NCBI RefSeq assembly: GCF_000711725.1
Contig: NZ_JONP01000002.1
Span: 124,001 to 188,000 of the forward strand
Reading direction: 5' to 3'
Length of the DNA stretch: 64,000 bases
Origin: Roseomonas aerilata DSM 19363
GTDB lineage: Bacteria > Pseudomonadota > Alphaproteobacteria > Acetobacterales > Acetobacteraceae
Position 1 is the first letter of the stretch; each line of letters starts with the position of its first letter. The position numbers and the translations under genes were made by a program. The notes under the pieces are model-generated. The model had not been told where the DNA came from, did no database searches, and worked only from the letters and a program-made list of their open reading frames with translations. Below, piece by piece: positions 1 through 7,929 of the stretch.

Positions 1-174
1 CGCCGTGGCCGGCACGTTGCCGGTCAGCGCGTGGACGAGCGAGGTCTTGCCCGCCCCGTTCGGCCCGATCAGCGCGTGCCGTGCCCCCGCCTCGACGCGC
101 AGCGAGACATCGCCCACCGCCGTGAAGTGGCCGTAGCGGAGGGTGAGGCCCTCCGTCTCGATAGCGGGCGTCAT
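1..174 (-). CDS. livG: LivG-type ABC transporter ATP-binding protein (N-terminal part, runs off the left edge)
   Basis: Only the first 58 codons are in the window. The reading begins MTPAIETEGLTLRYGHF and reaches a Walker A loop, GPNGAGKTS, at about residues 38-46. That is the usual position in LivG/BraF-type ATPases of branched-chain amino-acid-type importers. The start ATG overlaps the stop of the upstream LivM gene (ATGA), so translation is probably coupled. It should sit on the cytoplasmic face and drive transport through LivH/LivM. In this operon the cargo is more likely an aromatic acid than leucine; that is inferred from the gallate dioxygenase at the operon head. Confidence 0.9.
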   Translation of the reverse strand, partial: MTPAIETEGLTLRYGHFTAVGDVSLRVEAGARHALIGPNGAGKTSLVHALTGNVPATA

Positions 175-1118
175 TCCCAACCCCGCAGCCGGCGCAGCAG
201 GGCCGAGACGCCGCCCGCGATGCCCCCGCGCAGGACGAAGACCGAGAGCATGAGCACGAGGCCAATCCCGAGATGCCAATATTTCGGGCTCATCGCCGAG
301 AGCGCGTCTTTGAGATAGCTGAAGCCCACGGCGCCCAGCACCACGCCGGGGATGCTGCCCGTGCCCCCAAGGGTCGCCATCATCATCACCTCCGCCGAGC
401 GCTCGAAGCCGAGCATGTCGAGCGAGGCGAAGTTGCTCGTCTGCGCCAGCAGCGCGCCGGCGAGCCCGGCGATCCCACCGGAGATGGTATAGGCCGTGGC
501 GAGGTGGCGGCGCACCGGCGCGCCGATGGCCGGCATGCGCCGCACGTTCTCCCGGATGCCGCGCAGCGCGAGGCCGAAGGGCGAGGTCGTCAGCCGCCAG
601 AGGAAGGCATAGACGAGCACCAGCGCGGCCAGGCTGTACCAGAAGGCCGTCTCCCCCGCGAAGTCGAAGCGGAACAGGCCCAGCACCGGCCCCATGGTGA
701 AGTCCGACATGCCGTCCGCTCCGCCCGTCAGCCAGCGCGCCTGGTTCGCGGCCTCCAGCATCAGGAAGCCGATCCCGAGCGTCACCAGCAGCCGCGTCAG
801 GTCGTTCCCGACCACGACGATGCGCGTGAGCAGCAGCGCGAGCAACCCGCTGAGGAGAAGCGCCGCCAGCAGTCCGACGACCGGCTCCGTCACCCCATGG
901 GCCGCGAGGACGGCAGCGGTATAGGCGCCCATCCCGAAGAACACCGCGTGCCCCAGCGACACCACGCCCGCATGCCCTTGCAGCAGATCATAGGCGAGGG
1001 CGAAGATGGCGAGGATGAACAGCGTGTTCAGCAGGCTGAGGTACTCGGGGAAGAGGAAGAAGCTGGCGACGGCTGCCAGCAGGAGCGGCAGCCCGGCGCC
1101 GATGCGGATCAGCCTCAC
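171..1118 (-). CDS. livM: LivM-type ABC transporter permease
   Basis: A 315-residue, strongly hydrophobic protein of normal LivM length. It carries the family signature around residues 45-65 (DLLQGHAGVVSLGHAVFFGMGAY) and a second conserved stretch near residue 185 (GLALRGIRENVRRMPAIG), the cytoplasmic loop that contacts the ATPase. About 9-10 membrane spans are visible. It would pair with LivH to form the channel. Both ends overlap neighbours by four bases (ATGA), so the order binding protein, livH, livM, livG reads as one tightly packed operon. Substrate specificity cannot be read from the permease itself. Confidence 0.93.
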   Translation of the reverse strand: MRLIRIGAGLPLLLAAVASFFLFPEYLSLLNTLFILAIFALAYDLLQGHAGVVSLGHAVFFGMGAYTAAVLAAHGVTEPVVGLLAALLLSGLLALLLTRIVVVGNDLTRLLVTLGIGFLMLEAANQARWLTGGADGMSDFTMGPVLGLFRFDFAGETAFWYSLAALVLVYAFLWRLTTSPFGLALRGIRENVRRMPAIGAPVRRHLATAYTISGGIAGLAGALLAQTSNFASLDMLGFERSAEVMMMATLGGTGSIPGVVLGAVGFSYLKDALSAMSPKYWHLGIGLVLMLSVFVLRGGIAGGVSALLRRLRGWE

Positions 1119-1978
1119 GCCGCCCTCCCCGCCAGGCCGCGCGGGAAGAAGATCATCATCAGCACGAGCAGCGCGTAGATGACGTAGTTGCCGACCTCCG
1201 GCACGAGGTACTTGAACAGTGCGTCGATCGCGCCGATCGCGATGGCCGCGGCGAAGGACCCGCCGATCGAGCCCGGCCCGCCGATCGCGACCACCATCAG
1301 CACCAGCACGAGGTACTTGAAGGGAAAGGTCGGATCGAGCCCGAGGAAGCCCACGGCCAACGCGCCGCCCAGCCCCGCGAAGGCGGCCCCCAGCCCGAAG
1401 GTAAGGGCGAAGAGCCGGTCCACGTTGATCCCGATCCCCTCCGCCGCGCGCCGGTCGTCAACCGCCGCCCGCACGCGCGCGCCGAAGAGGGTGAAGTTGA
1501 ACAGCGCCATCAGCAGCCCCGCCGCGACCAGCCCGAACAGGACGAGGAACAGCCTGTAGCCGGTGATCCCGACGCCGAGGAAGCCGACGCGCGCGGTCAG
1601 CCAGTCCGGCAGCAGCATTGGCTGCTGCTGCGGTCCGAACAGGATGTTCGCCACCGCCCCCGCCGCGAAGGCGAGGCCGATGGAAAACAGCACCTGCTGC
1701 AACTCCGGCATGGGATAGACGTGGCGGATGACGGAGCGCTCCAGCACCACGCCGATCAGCCCGGTGACAACAGCCGCCGCCGGCAGGGTGAGCAGGAAGG
1801 GCACGCCGAAGCCGTTCAGCAGCACCACCGCCACATAGCCCCCGCACATGGCGAAGGCGCCATGGGCAAGGTTGATGAAGCGCATCAGCCCGAGCGTGAC
1901 CGACAGGCCGATGGAGAAGAGGAACAGCAGCATTCCGTAGGCGATGCCGTCCGCGAGAATGCTGATGAGGCCGGACAT
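1115..1978 (-). CDS. livH: LivH-type ABC transporter permease
   Basis: A 287-residue inner-membrane permease of the LivH family. The N-terminus shows the typical ADGIAYGMLLFLFSIGLSVT and the conserved LMRFINLAHGAFAMCGGY stretch. RRAAEGIGINVDRLFALTF near residue 175 matches the cytoplasmic coupling loop. It ends in an ATGA overlap with livM and begins five bases after the stop of the binding-protein gene. With LivM it would form the membrane part of the importer at the end of the gallate dioxygenase operon. Confidence 0.93.
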   Translation of the reverse strand: MSGLISILADGIAYGMLLFLFSIGLSVTLGLMRFINLAHGAFAMCGGYVAVVLLNGFGVPFLLTLPAAAVVTGLIGVVLERSVIRHVYPMPELQQVLFSIGLAFAAGAVANILFGPQQQPMLLPDWLTARVGFLGVGITGYRLFLVLFGLVAAGLLMALFNFTLFGARVRAAVDDRRAAEGIGINVDRLFALTFGLGAAFAGLGGALAVGFLGLDPTFPFKYLVLVLMVVAIGGPGSIGGSFAAAIAIGAIDALFKYLVPEVGNYVIYALLVLMMIFFPRGLAGRAA

Positions 1979-1983
1979 GCCCT

Positions 1984-3192
1984 CTACTTCGCGGGGTCCT
2001 TTACGCCCTCGATGGTCTCGAAGGCGATATTGGCCCAGCGGCCATCCCTCTGCTGCCCGCGGCGGATATAGATGCTCTGCACGATGTCGCGCGTGGCGGG
2101 ATCGATGGTGAAGGGCCCGCGCGGGCTGTCGATCCGGGCGCCCTTGATCGCGTTCATGATGGAATCGGCATCGGTCTTGCCGCCCGTCGCCTGCAGGGCG
2201 TGGTAGATCAGCGCCATCCCGTCATAGGCCTGCACGGTGCGGTAGCTCGGCGTCGCATTTGCGCCGGCAACCTCGCGGAAGCCCGTGAGGAAGCGCCTAT
2301 TGGCGGGGTTGTCCAGTTCCACTTGATAATGCAGCGCGGAGATCACGCCGTCCAGCGCGTCGCCCATGGCGGGGATGAGGTTGTCGTCCACCACGTCGCC
2401 CGTCACCAGCAGCTTGATGCCGGCCTGCGACAACCCGCGCTCCTTCGTCTGCTTCATGAAGGCGACGGAGACGTCGCCGCCCGGGTTGAAGCCGAACACC
2501 GCCTCCGGCTTCGCCTCGATGGCGCGCTGGAGGAAGGGCGAGTAGTCCATCGCCGCCACCGGCGTGCGGGCGCCGCCCACTACCTTGCCGCCGCCGGCCT
2601 CGAAGGCCTTGGTGAACCAGGTTTCCGCATCCAGCCCCGGCCCGTAGTCGGAAACGATGGTGAAGACCGTCTTGATCCCGTTGCGCGCCGCCCACTGGCC
2701 GAGCGAGGAGGCGAGCTGCGGCAGCGTCATCGACACGCGCGCGAAATAGGGGGAGCGCTCCGTGATGATGGAGGTCGCGGCATTGATGATGATGCCCGGC
2801 TTCTTCGCCTCCGTCAGGAGTGACGCAGCCGAGAGCGCGTTGGGCGTGAAGCTGTAGCCGAGGATGATCTCCGCCCGGCTGCGCTGGATCAGCTCCTGGG
2901 TCAGGCGGCGGGAGAGGTCGCCCGAGCCCGGCCCCTGGTCGTCGCGCATCACCGTCTCGACCGTGACGTTGCCGACCTTCGTGCCGTGGATCTTCTGGAA
3001 GGTCTTGATGCCCTCCTCGTTGTTGCGGCCCTGGTCGGCGAAGGTGCCGGAGAGCGGCAGGACGACGCCCACGACCAGCTTGCGCTCCTGCGCGATGGCC
3101 GGGCGCGCGAGCGGAAAGGCCGCCGCGGCCGAGGCGGCGAGGAGAACCGAACGCCGCCTGGCCTGGACGGAGGGCTGCTTGCTGCGGGCCAT
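1984..3192 (-). CDS. Periplasmic substrate-binding protein of a branched-chain/aromatic-acid ABC importer
   Basis: Type I periplasmic binding protein (Peripla_BP_6/LivK family), about 402 residues. The start at 3192 is preferred over an upstream in-frame ATG because AAGGAG sits nine bases before it and the upstream codon overlaps the dioxygenase stop. The N-terminus has a twin-arginine-like leader (ARRRSVLLAA, then a hydrophobic stretch and a PAIAQE cleavage region), so Tat export is possible. The mature part begins KLVVGVVLPLSGTFADQGRN, the usual ligand-lobe opening. It lies between a gallate dioxygenase gene and livHMG. LivK-type proteins in such settings often bind aromatic acids; the ligand here is inferred, not shown. 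Confidence 0.9.
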   Translation of the reverse strand: MARSKQPSVQARRRSVLLAASAAAAFPLARPAIAQERKLVVGVVLPLSGTFADQGRNNEEGIKTFQKIHGTKVGNVTVETVMRDDQGPGSGDLSRRLTQELIQRSRAEIILGYSFTPNALSAASLLTEAKKPGIIINAATSIITERSPYFARVSMTLPQLASSLGQWAARNGIKTVFTIVSDYGPGLDAETWFTKAFEAGGGKVVGGARTPVAAMDYSPFLQRAIEAKPEAVFGFNPGGDVSVAFMKQTKERGLSQAGIKLLVTGDVVDDNLIPAMGDALDGVISALHYQVELDNPANRRFLTGFREVAGANATPSYRTVQAYDGMALIYHALQATGGKTDADSIMNAIKGARIDSPRGPFTIDPATRDIVQSIYIRRGQQRDGRWANIAFETIEGVKDPAK

Positions 3193-3237
3193 GCCACTTG
3201 CTCCTTGTCGAAGATATCCTGGACGCTTAGCCCGCAC

Positions 3238-4461
3238 TCAGCGGGCGTCGGGCACTTGCCGCGTGGCGAGGAACTCCTCGAAGGTCTCGCCGCGCATCTC
3301 GGCGTAGACCTCGAGGTTCGAGCGCTGCGCGGTGCGGGCGAACTTCTCGAGCACGAAAAAGTTGGCGCCGTAGCGGATGAGGCCAAGCCAGTCGCGCTCG
3401 AGCACGAGGCGGGTTTCCTCGGGCGTCAGGCCTGCGCGCTCGCAGGCGCCCGCCTCGTCCGCCAGGAAGGCCTCGCGAAAGGCGGTCTCCTTCATGTTCC
3501 AGAAGAAGCGGTTCAGGCGTAGCCGCTCGCGTGCCGTCGAGATATCGAAGGCGTAGGTGCCCTCGATGCTCTCGATACCTTCGAGCTGCGGATTGACCCC
3601 GCTGCCGGGCACGGCCGCGGCATCGCCTTTCTCCTCGAAAACAAGCACCGTCATCGCCGTGGTGGTGGCCAAATAGTAGTTCTGGTGCACCTTCTCTATG
3701 TTGTCGCTGAGCGCGCCGCGCATCGCCAGCCACATGATGACCTCGACGCTCTCCGCGCCGCCCAGGCGGATATAGTCCACGTGCCGCATGCGCGCGAGCG
3801 TCATCGGGTCGTGCTCGATGAGGTCGATGAAGCGCATGTCCCAATCGGTGTCGTTGTAGCCCGTGCGCTCGCCGTGCACCTGGTGCGACAGGCCACCCGT
3901 GCCGACGACGACCACCTTCAGGTCCTCGGGATAGGACTCCACCGCCCGCCGCAACGCCTGTCCGAGCTTGAAGCAGCGCATGGCCGTCGGCAGCGGGTAC
4001 TGCACCACGTTGACCTCGATCGGCACCACTGCCCCCGGCCAGCTCCCCTCATGCGGCCAGAGCAGAGGCAGGGGAGAGAAGACGCCGTGGTCGAGCGGGC
4101 GGTCCTGGAACACTGCCGGATCAAATTCGTCATTCACCAGGCACTCGGCAATGTGCTTGGACAGGCCGGGATGTCCAGGCAGCAAGGGCAGCGGCCGCCG
4201 GCCGGCCCCTTCGTCCGCCACGTCGTAGCTCGGCGCGACCCCCACCGCGAAGGTGGGATAGAGGTCGTAGAAGAAGGCGTTCAGATGGTCGTTGTAGAAG
4301 AAGACGAGAACGTCGGGCTTCTTCTCCTCAAGCCAGCGCCGTGCCGGCTCGTAGCCCTGGAACAGGGGCGCCCAGGCCGGAGCCTCCTGCTTGCCCTTGT
4401 CATAGGCCACCCCGATCGTCGGTACGTGCGACGTCCCGATCCCGCCAATGATCCTGGCCAT
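3238..4461 (-). CDS. galA: Gallate dioxygenase (fused LigB-LigA type extradiol dioxygenase)
   Basis: A 407-residue protein with an N-terminal LigB-like catalytic domain and a C-terminal LigA-like helical domain (from about residue 290), the architecture and length of GalA/DesB. His12 (GTSHVPTIG) and His59 (YNDHLN) fall at the known iron-ligand positions. Catalytic-type histidines appear at 193 and 196 (GLSHQVH), and a conserved acidic pair lies near 237-240. The family opens the gallate ring with O2 to give 4-oxalomesaconate in the cytoplasm. It heads an operon with a binding protein and LivHMG permeases, and a putative LysR operator lies about 130 bp upstream. A protocatechuate 4,5-dioxygenase activity is the main alternative, but the fused form favours gallate. 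Confidence 0.92.
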   Translation of the reverse strand: MARIIGGIGTSHVPTIGVAYDKGKQEAPAWAPLFQGYEPARRWLEEKKPDVLVFFYNDHLNAFFYDLYPTFAVGVAPSYDVADEGAGRRPLPLLPGHPGLSKHIAECLVNDEFDPAVFQDRPLDHGVFSPLPLLWPHEGSWPGAVVPIEVNVVQYPLPTAMRCFKLGQALRRAVESYPEDLKVVVVGTGGLSHQVHGERTGYNDTDWDMRFIDLIEHDPMTLARMRHVDYIRLGGAESVEVIMWLAMRGALSDNIEKVHQNYYLATTTAMTVLVFEEKGDAAAVPGSGVNPQLEGIESIEGTYAFDISTARERLRLNRFFWNMKETAFREAFLADEAGACERAGLTPEETRLVLERDWLGLIRYGANFFVLEKFARTAQRSNLEVYAEMRGETFEEFLATRQVPDAR

Positions 4462-4591
4462 GCCACGCCATCCCTACCCTGCGCCCCAGGCGGTGCGTCG
4501 CCAGGGGCGGCACCGCCCCCGACACCCCAGCCGGGACTGCTATTCTTCGGGCATACCGGCCTGACCGGTAGCCACAAAGAGTGAGATTGGC

Positions 4592-4607
4592 ATCGAAAAC
4601 ACTTATC
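4592..4607 (-). promoter_or_regulatory. Putative LysR-type operator upstream of galA (copy 1 of 3)
   Basis: ATCGAAAACACTTATC. It contains TCGAAAACACTTA, which fits the T-N11-A pattern of LysR boxes. It lies 131 bp before the galA start, in the 171-bp gap between galA and the end of the cysteine hydrolase gene. Near-identical copies are at 5392 and 7930, each upstream of another gene of the same locus. No matching copy was noticed elsewhere in the window by eye. Confidence 0.65.
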
Positions 4608-4632
4608 GGCCAGAGGGCCGACGGGCCGCTGC

Positions 4633-5304
4633 CTAGCGGAGCATCCCGATCATCTCGTCCACCGTCACCACGTCGCCGAAGCTCTGGAACACGGTCGTGA
4701 AGCCGATATTGTGGTCCTCGTCGTAGCGTGCCGCGTTGGCATCGGAAACCATGGCCACGTGATAGTCCAGCATCATCGCGTCGCGCGCCGAGGTCTCGCA
4801 GCAGAAGTTGGTCAGCATGCCCACGATCGCCACGTTGGTGATCCCGCGCTCAGCCAGCTTCTCCGGCAGGTCGGACTTGCCGGGAATGAAGGCGCTGAAA
4901 CGGGATTTCTCCGCCTGGATATCCTCGGGCATGGGCTCGAGGTCCGGGTGCAGCTCGTGGCCAGGGGCGCCGGGGGTGAGGTTGTCGCGGTGCCGCGCGG
5001 CGTTGGCCGGGTTGAAGAAGCGCTCGTGATAGAGCGGCCAGAGGCTCTGCCCGTCGCGGCCGGCCGTCATCTTCACCCAGGCGACGCTCGCGCCCCTGGC
5101 GCGGAAGGTACGGGCCAGGCGGTTGATGTTCGGGACGATGGCGACCGCCGGCGGCACGTCCGTCACGTAGAAGGCCTGCATATCGATGACCACGAGGGCG
5201 GTCTTCGCCGGCTCGAACTGCTCGAAGACGCGGAGCCGGCCGCGCTTGTTCATCACGCGTTCGATGACATAGGCGGGCATCTCGAACGGGGCGGGTTCGG
5301 TCAT
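4633..5304 (-). CDS. Isochorismatase-family cysteine hydrolase
   Basis: About 223 residues when started at MTEPAPFEMP (5304). A longer reading from 5388 would run through the regulatory region, so it is rejected. The isochorismatase fold is clear: ALVVIDMQAFYV near residue 38 carries the catalytic Asp, an ENSRFSAF-like segment (EKSRFSAF) supplies the Lys, and MLTNFCCETSARDAM holds the catalytic Cys. Members hydrolyse amides, imides or isochorismate-type ethers; the substrate here is unknown. It is divergent from the tandem-HTH LysR gene and shares the 5392 operator with it, so it is probably part of the gallate/hydroxybenzoate regulon. Confidence 0.85.
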   Translation of the reverse strand: MTEPAPFEMPAYVIERVMNKRGRLRVFEQFEPAKTALVVIDMQAFYVTDVPPAVAIVPNINRLARTFRARGASVAWVKMTAGRDGQSLWPLYHERFFNPANAARHRDNLTPGAPGHELHPDLEPMPEDIQAEKSRFSAFIPGKSDLPEKLAERGITNVAIVGMLTNFCCETSARDAMMLDYHVAMVSDANAARYDEDHNIGFTTVFQSFGDVVTVDEMIGMLR

Positions 5305-5391
5305 CGTCTCGTCTCGCTCAGGGCTGGGCGGTGTGCGGCCTAGAAAACATTTGCCAGGTGCCGGCGCCCAGCCGAAACTGAACGCCACCCC

Positions 5392-5407
5392 ATCGAAAAC
5401 CCTTATC
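5392..5407. promoter_or_regulatory. Putative LysR-type operator in the divergent hydrolase/regulator promoter (copy 2 of 3)
   Basis: ATCGAAAACCCTTATC, matching the 4592 copy at 15 of 16 positions and keeping the T-N11-A spacing. It sits 88 bp upstream of the cysteine hydrolase start and 17 bp before the likely start of the LysR gene. This is the classic place for autoregulation plus activation of the divergent gene. Confidence 0.65.
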
Positions 5408-5410
5408 CGC

Positions 5411-5418
5411 GGGAGAGG
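5411..5418 (+). promoter_or_regulatory. Shine-Dalgarno that points to an ATC start codon
   Basis: GGGAGAGG lies five bases before ATC at 5424. Between the in-frame stop TGA at 5379 and a GTG at 5478 there is no ATG, GTG or TTG in the regulator's frame, yet the first DNA-binding helices are encoded upstream of 5478. The site therefore supports a rare ATC start. Confidence 0.5.
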
Positions 5419-5423
5419 CCGAG

Positions 5424-6644
5424 ATCACGGCGGCGCCGCACGCCATCAATCCCAAGCATCTCCGCGCCTTCCTCGCCGTGGCGCAGACAGGCAGCGTCGT
5501 CCGCTCCAGCCGGATGGTGCGCCGGGTGCAATCCGCCGTCACCCGCTCTATCCAGGAGCTGGAGAGGGAGCTCGGCGCGCTTCTGTTCGAGCGCCGGCCG
5601 CAGGGGATGCTGCTTACCGGTCTCGGCCGCACGCTGCTGCATCGGGTGGAGCGCGCCTTCGCGGAGATGGAGAGTGCGCGGCAGGGGATTGCCGCCGCCG
5701 GCCCGCCCTCGGGCTGGAACGATCACGCGCCGATCCTATCCCTCTCCCTCGGCCGGCAACGGCTGCTCGCCTTCGCCGAGCTGGTGGAGCAGCGGCACAT
5801 GGGGGCGGTCGCGGACAGCCTGCTGATCTCCCAGCCCGCCGTCAGCCAGGCCCTGCGGGAGGTGGAACTGGGGCTGGGCATCGAGGTCTTCATCCGCTCC
5901 CCCGCGGGGCTGCAGCCAACGCCTCTCGGTGCGCTGCTCGCCCTGCATGTGCGCCGTGCCCTCGCCGAGATCCGCGCGGCGGAGGTGGAGGTCGGCCTTC
6001 TCCAGGGCGCCATGGCCGGGCGCGTCACCGTCGGCACGCTCTCCCTCGGCCGCACGCGCCTCCTGCCGCAGGCCATTATCCACATGCAGGAGAGCCATCC
6101 GAACCTGACGGTCAGCACGGTGGAGGGAAGCTTCGAGCACCTCGCCATGCGCCTCCGCGCGGGCGACATCGACTTCATCCTCGGCGCCCTGCGCTCGCCC
6201 GAGCACACGATCGGCCTCACGCGGGAGACGATCGCGCAGGACGAGCTCGCGATCGTCACGCGCGCCGGCCATCACCTGGCGCAGCGCCCCGATCCGGACT
6301 TCGCCGCCCTGGCCAACGCGCGCTGGGTGCTGCCGCAGCGCGGCACGCCGACGCGCGAGCTGCTGGAAATCGCCCTGCAGGGCCGGGCCCTTCCCACCCC
6401 GCAGGTTGCGGTCGAGACGACGGACCTCGCGATCACGCGCGGCCTGCTCCTTGACAGCGACCTGCTCACCGCCGTCTCGCCGCACCTGTTCCAGCCGGAG
6501 ATCGACGCGGGGCGGCTCGCCATCCTCCCGCTCGACCTGCCGGAGACGCGCCGCGGCATCGGCATCCTGCAACGCGCCGGCGGCAGCCCTTCCCTCGCCG
6601 CGCGGCTGCTGATGAGCAGCATCCGCGCGATCGGCCGCCTCTAG
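5424..6644 (+). CDS. LysR-type regulator with two N-terminal HTH domains (probable gallate-pathway regulator)
   Basis: About 406 residues if initiated at ATC 5424. The first HTH (about residues 8-75) reads INPKHLRAFLAVAQTGSV and ends LLFERRPQGMLLTGLG. A second complete HTH follows (about residues 103-165: RLLAFAELVEQRHMGAVADS, then SQPAVSQALREVELGLGIEVF). The rest is a LysR effector domain. Normal family members have one HTH and about 300 residues. The frame has no ordinary start codon that would include HTH1; the GTG at 5478 would delete its first helix. It is divergent from the cysteine hydrolase, convergent with pobA, and flanked by three copies of a T-N11-A motif. Control of gallate/hydroxybenzoate genes is inferred from context. 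Confidence 0.85.
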   Translation: MTAAPHAINPKHLRAFLAVAQTGSVVRSSRMVRRVQSAVTRSIQELERELGALLFERRPQGMLLTGLGRTLLHRVERAFAEMESARQGIAAAGPPSGWNDHAPILSLSLGRQRLLAFAELVEQRHMGAVADSLLISQPAVSQALREVELGLGIEVFIRSPAGLQPTPLGALLALHVRRALAEIRAAEVEVGLLQGAMAGRVTVGTLSLGRTRLLPQAIIHMQESHPNLTVSTVEGSFEHLAMRLRAGDIDFILGALRSPEHTIGLTRETIAQDELAIVTRAGHHLAQRPDPDFAALANARWVLPQRGTPTRELLEIALQGRALPTPQVAVETTDLAITRGLLLDSDLLTAVSPHLFQPEIDAGRLAILPLDLPETRRGIGILQRAGGSPSLAARLLMSSIRAIGRL

Positions 6645-7822
6645 GGCAGGTCCTTCAGATAGTTCAGCATCACGTACTGCTCGGCGATGGCGGCCTGGGC
6701 GTTGCGCGATCCCGCGACATATTCCAGCTCGGCGAGCTGCAGATTGCGTTGAAGCGGTGAGTGCTCGTCGAAGCGGTGCAGCAACCCTGTCAGCGCGCTG
6801 GAGAAGCGCACCGTCTTCCACACGCGCTCGAGGCAAGTGGCCGAATAGGCCTCCAACGCCGTGCGCGACCCGTCGCGGTAATGGGCCGTCAGCGCGTGGC
6901 TGAGCACCCGGACATCCGCCACCGCCATGTTGAGCCCCTTGGCGCCGGCGGGCGGCACGATGTGCACGGCATCGCCCGCCAGGAAGAGGCGGCCGTGCTG
7001 CATCGGCGCGGCGACGAAGGCGCGCAGCTTCGCGAGGTCTCGCTGGAAGATCTCGCCCTCCGCGATCTCGCTCCGGTCCTCGTCAAACATCCGGGCGTGC
7101 AGTTCCTCCCAGAAGCGGCTGTCGGACCACTCCTCGGGATTCGCGTCGACCGGCACCTGGAGGTAGAGGCGCGACACCTGCATCGAGCGGCGGCTGCACA
7201 GGGCGAAGCCGCGGTCGCTGTTGCTGTAGGTCATGTCCGCCATCGGCCGCGCCCGGGCGAGCACCCCGAGCCAGGCGAAGTCATAGACCTGCTCGAATAG
7301 CGTGATGCGGTCCTGCGGCATCGCGGCGCGGCCGGCACCGTGATAGCCGTCGCAGCCCGCGACAAATTCACAGTCCAGCACACGGCTCTCGCCGCCCTCG
7401 GTGTAGTGGATGCGCGGGCTTTCGGTCTCAATCCCCTCGATCCGCGTCACCTGCGCCTCGAAGATCAGCGGGTCGCCGGCCTCCACCCGCGCGGCCATGA
7501 GGTCCTTCACCACCTCCTGCTGGCCGTAGATCACCACGGAGCGGCCGGTGAGCTCCGGCAGGTCGAGATGGATGGTGCGACCCCGGAAGCGCATGTCCAG
7601 GCCCTCGTCGATCAGCCCTTCGCGCCGCAAGCGGGCGTCGAGGCCGAGCCGCGCCATCGTTTCGACCGTTCCCGGCTCGAGCACGCCCGCGCGCACCCGG
7701 CCCTCGGCGTAGGTGCGGCTGCGCGCCTCCAGAATGACGGAGTCGATCCCCTGCGCCTTCAGCAGATGCGCGAGGAACAGCCCCGCAGGCCCTGCGCCGA
7801 TGATGCCGACCTGTGTTCTCAT
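6641..7822 (-). CDS. pobA: PobA-type 4-hydroxybenzoate 3-monooxygenase, possibly adapted towards protocatechuate/gallate
   Basis: 393 residues starting at MRTQVGIIGAGPAG (7822), one residue shorter than typical PobA. It shows the FAD fingerprint GIIGAGPAGLFLAHLL, the DG motif (AGCDGYHGAGR) and the second FAD motif (LFLAGDAVHIVPPAGAKG). Substrate residues known from PobA are kept: Tyr199 (family Tyr201), Ser210, Arg212, Tyr220 and Tyr383 (family Tyr385). Position 292, equivalent to the family's Thr294, is alanine. The enzyme hydroxylates 4-hydroxybenzoate to protocatechuate with NADPH and O2. The neighbouring gallate dioxygenase makes onward hydroxylation to gallate worth considering. Its stop shares the palindrome CTAG (6641-6644) with the convergent LysR gene. 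Confidence 0.92.
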   Translation of the reverse strand: MRTQVGIIGAGPAGLFLAHLLKAQGIDSVILEARSRTYAEGRVRAGVLEPGTVETMARLGLDARLRREGLIDEGLDMRFRGRTIHLDLPELTGRSVVIYGQQEVVKDLMAARVEAGDPLIFEAQVTRIEGIETESPRIHYTEGGESRVLDCEFVAGCDGYHGAGRAAMPQDRITLFEQVYDFAWLGVLARARPMADMTYSNSDRGFALCSRRSMQVSRLYLQVPVDANPEEWSDSRFWEELHARMFDEDRSEIAEGEIFQRDLAKLRAFVAAPMQHGRLFLAGDAVHIVPPAGAKGLNMAVADVRVLSHALTAHYRDGSRTALEAYSATCLERVWKTVRFSSALTGLLHRFDEHSPLQRNLQLAELEYVAGSRNAQAAIAEQYVMLNYLKDLP

Positions 7823-7929
7823 CGATCCGTCCACGCCACCCTGGTTCCGCTCCGGCCGCGGGGCGGCGAAGGGGTGCAAAATCTGTCCTGCCCGGGGGGA
7901 CCCGGCCAGCGCAAAAAGCCGCAGGGGGG

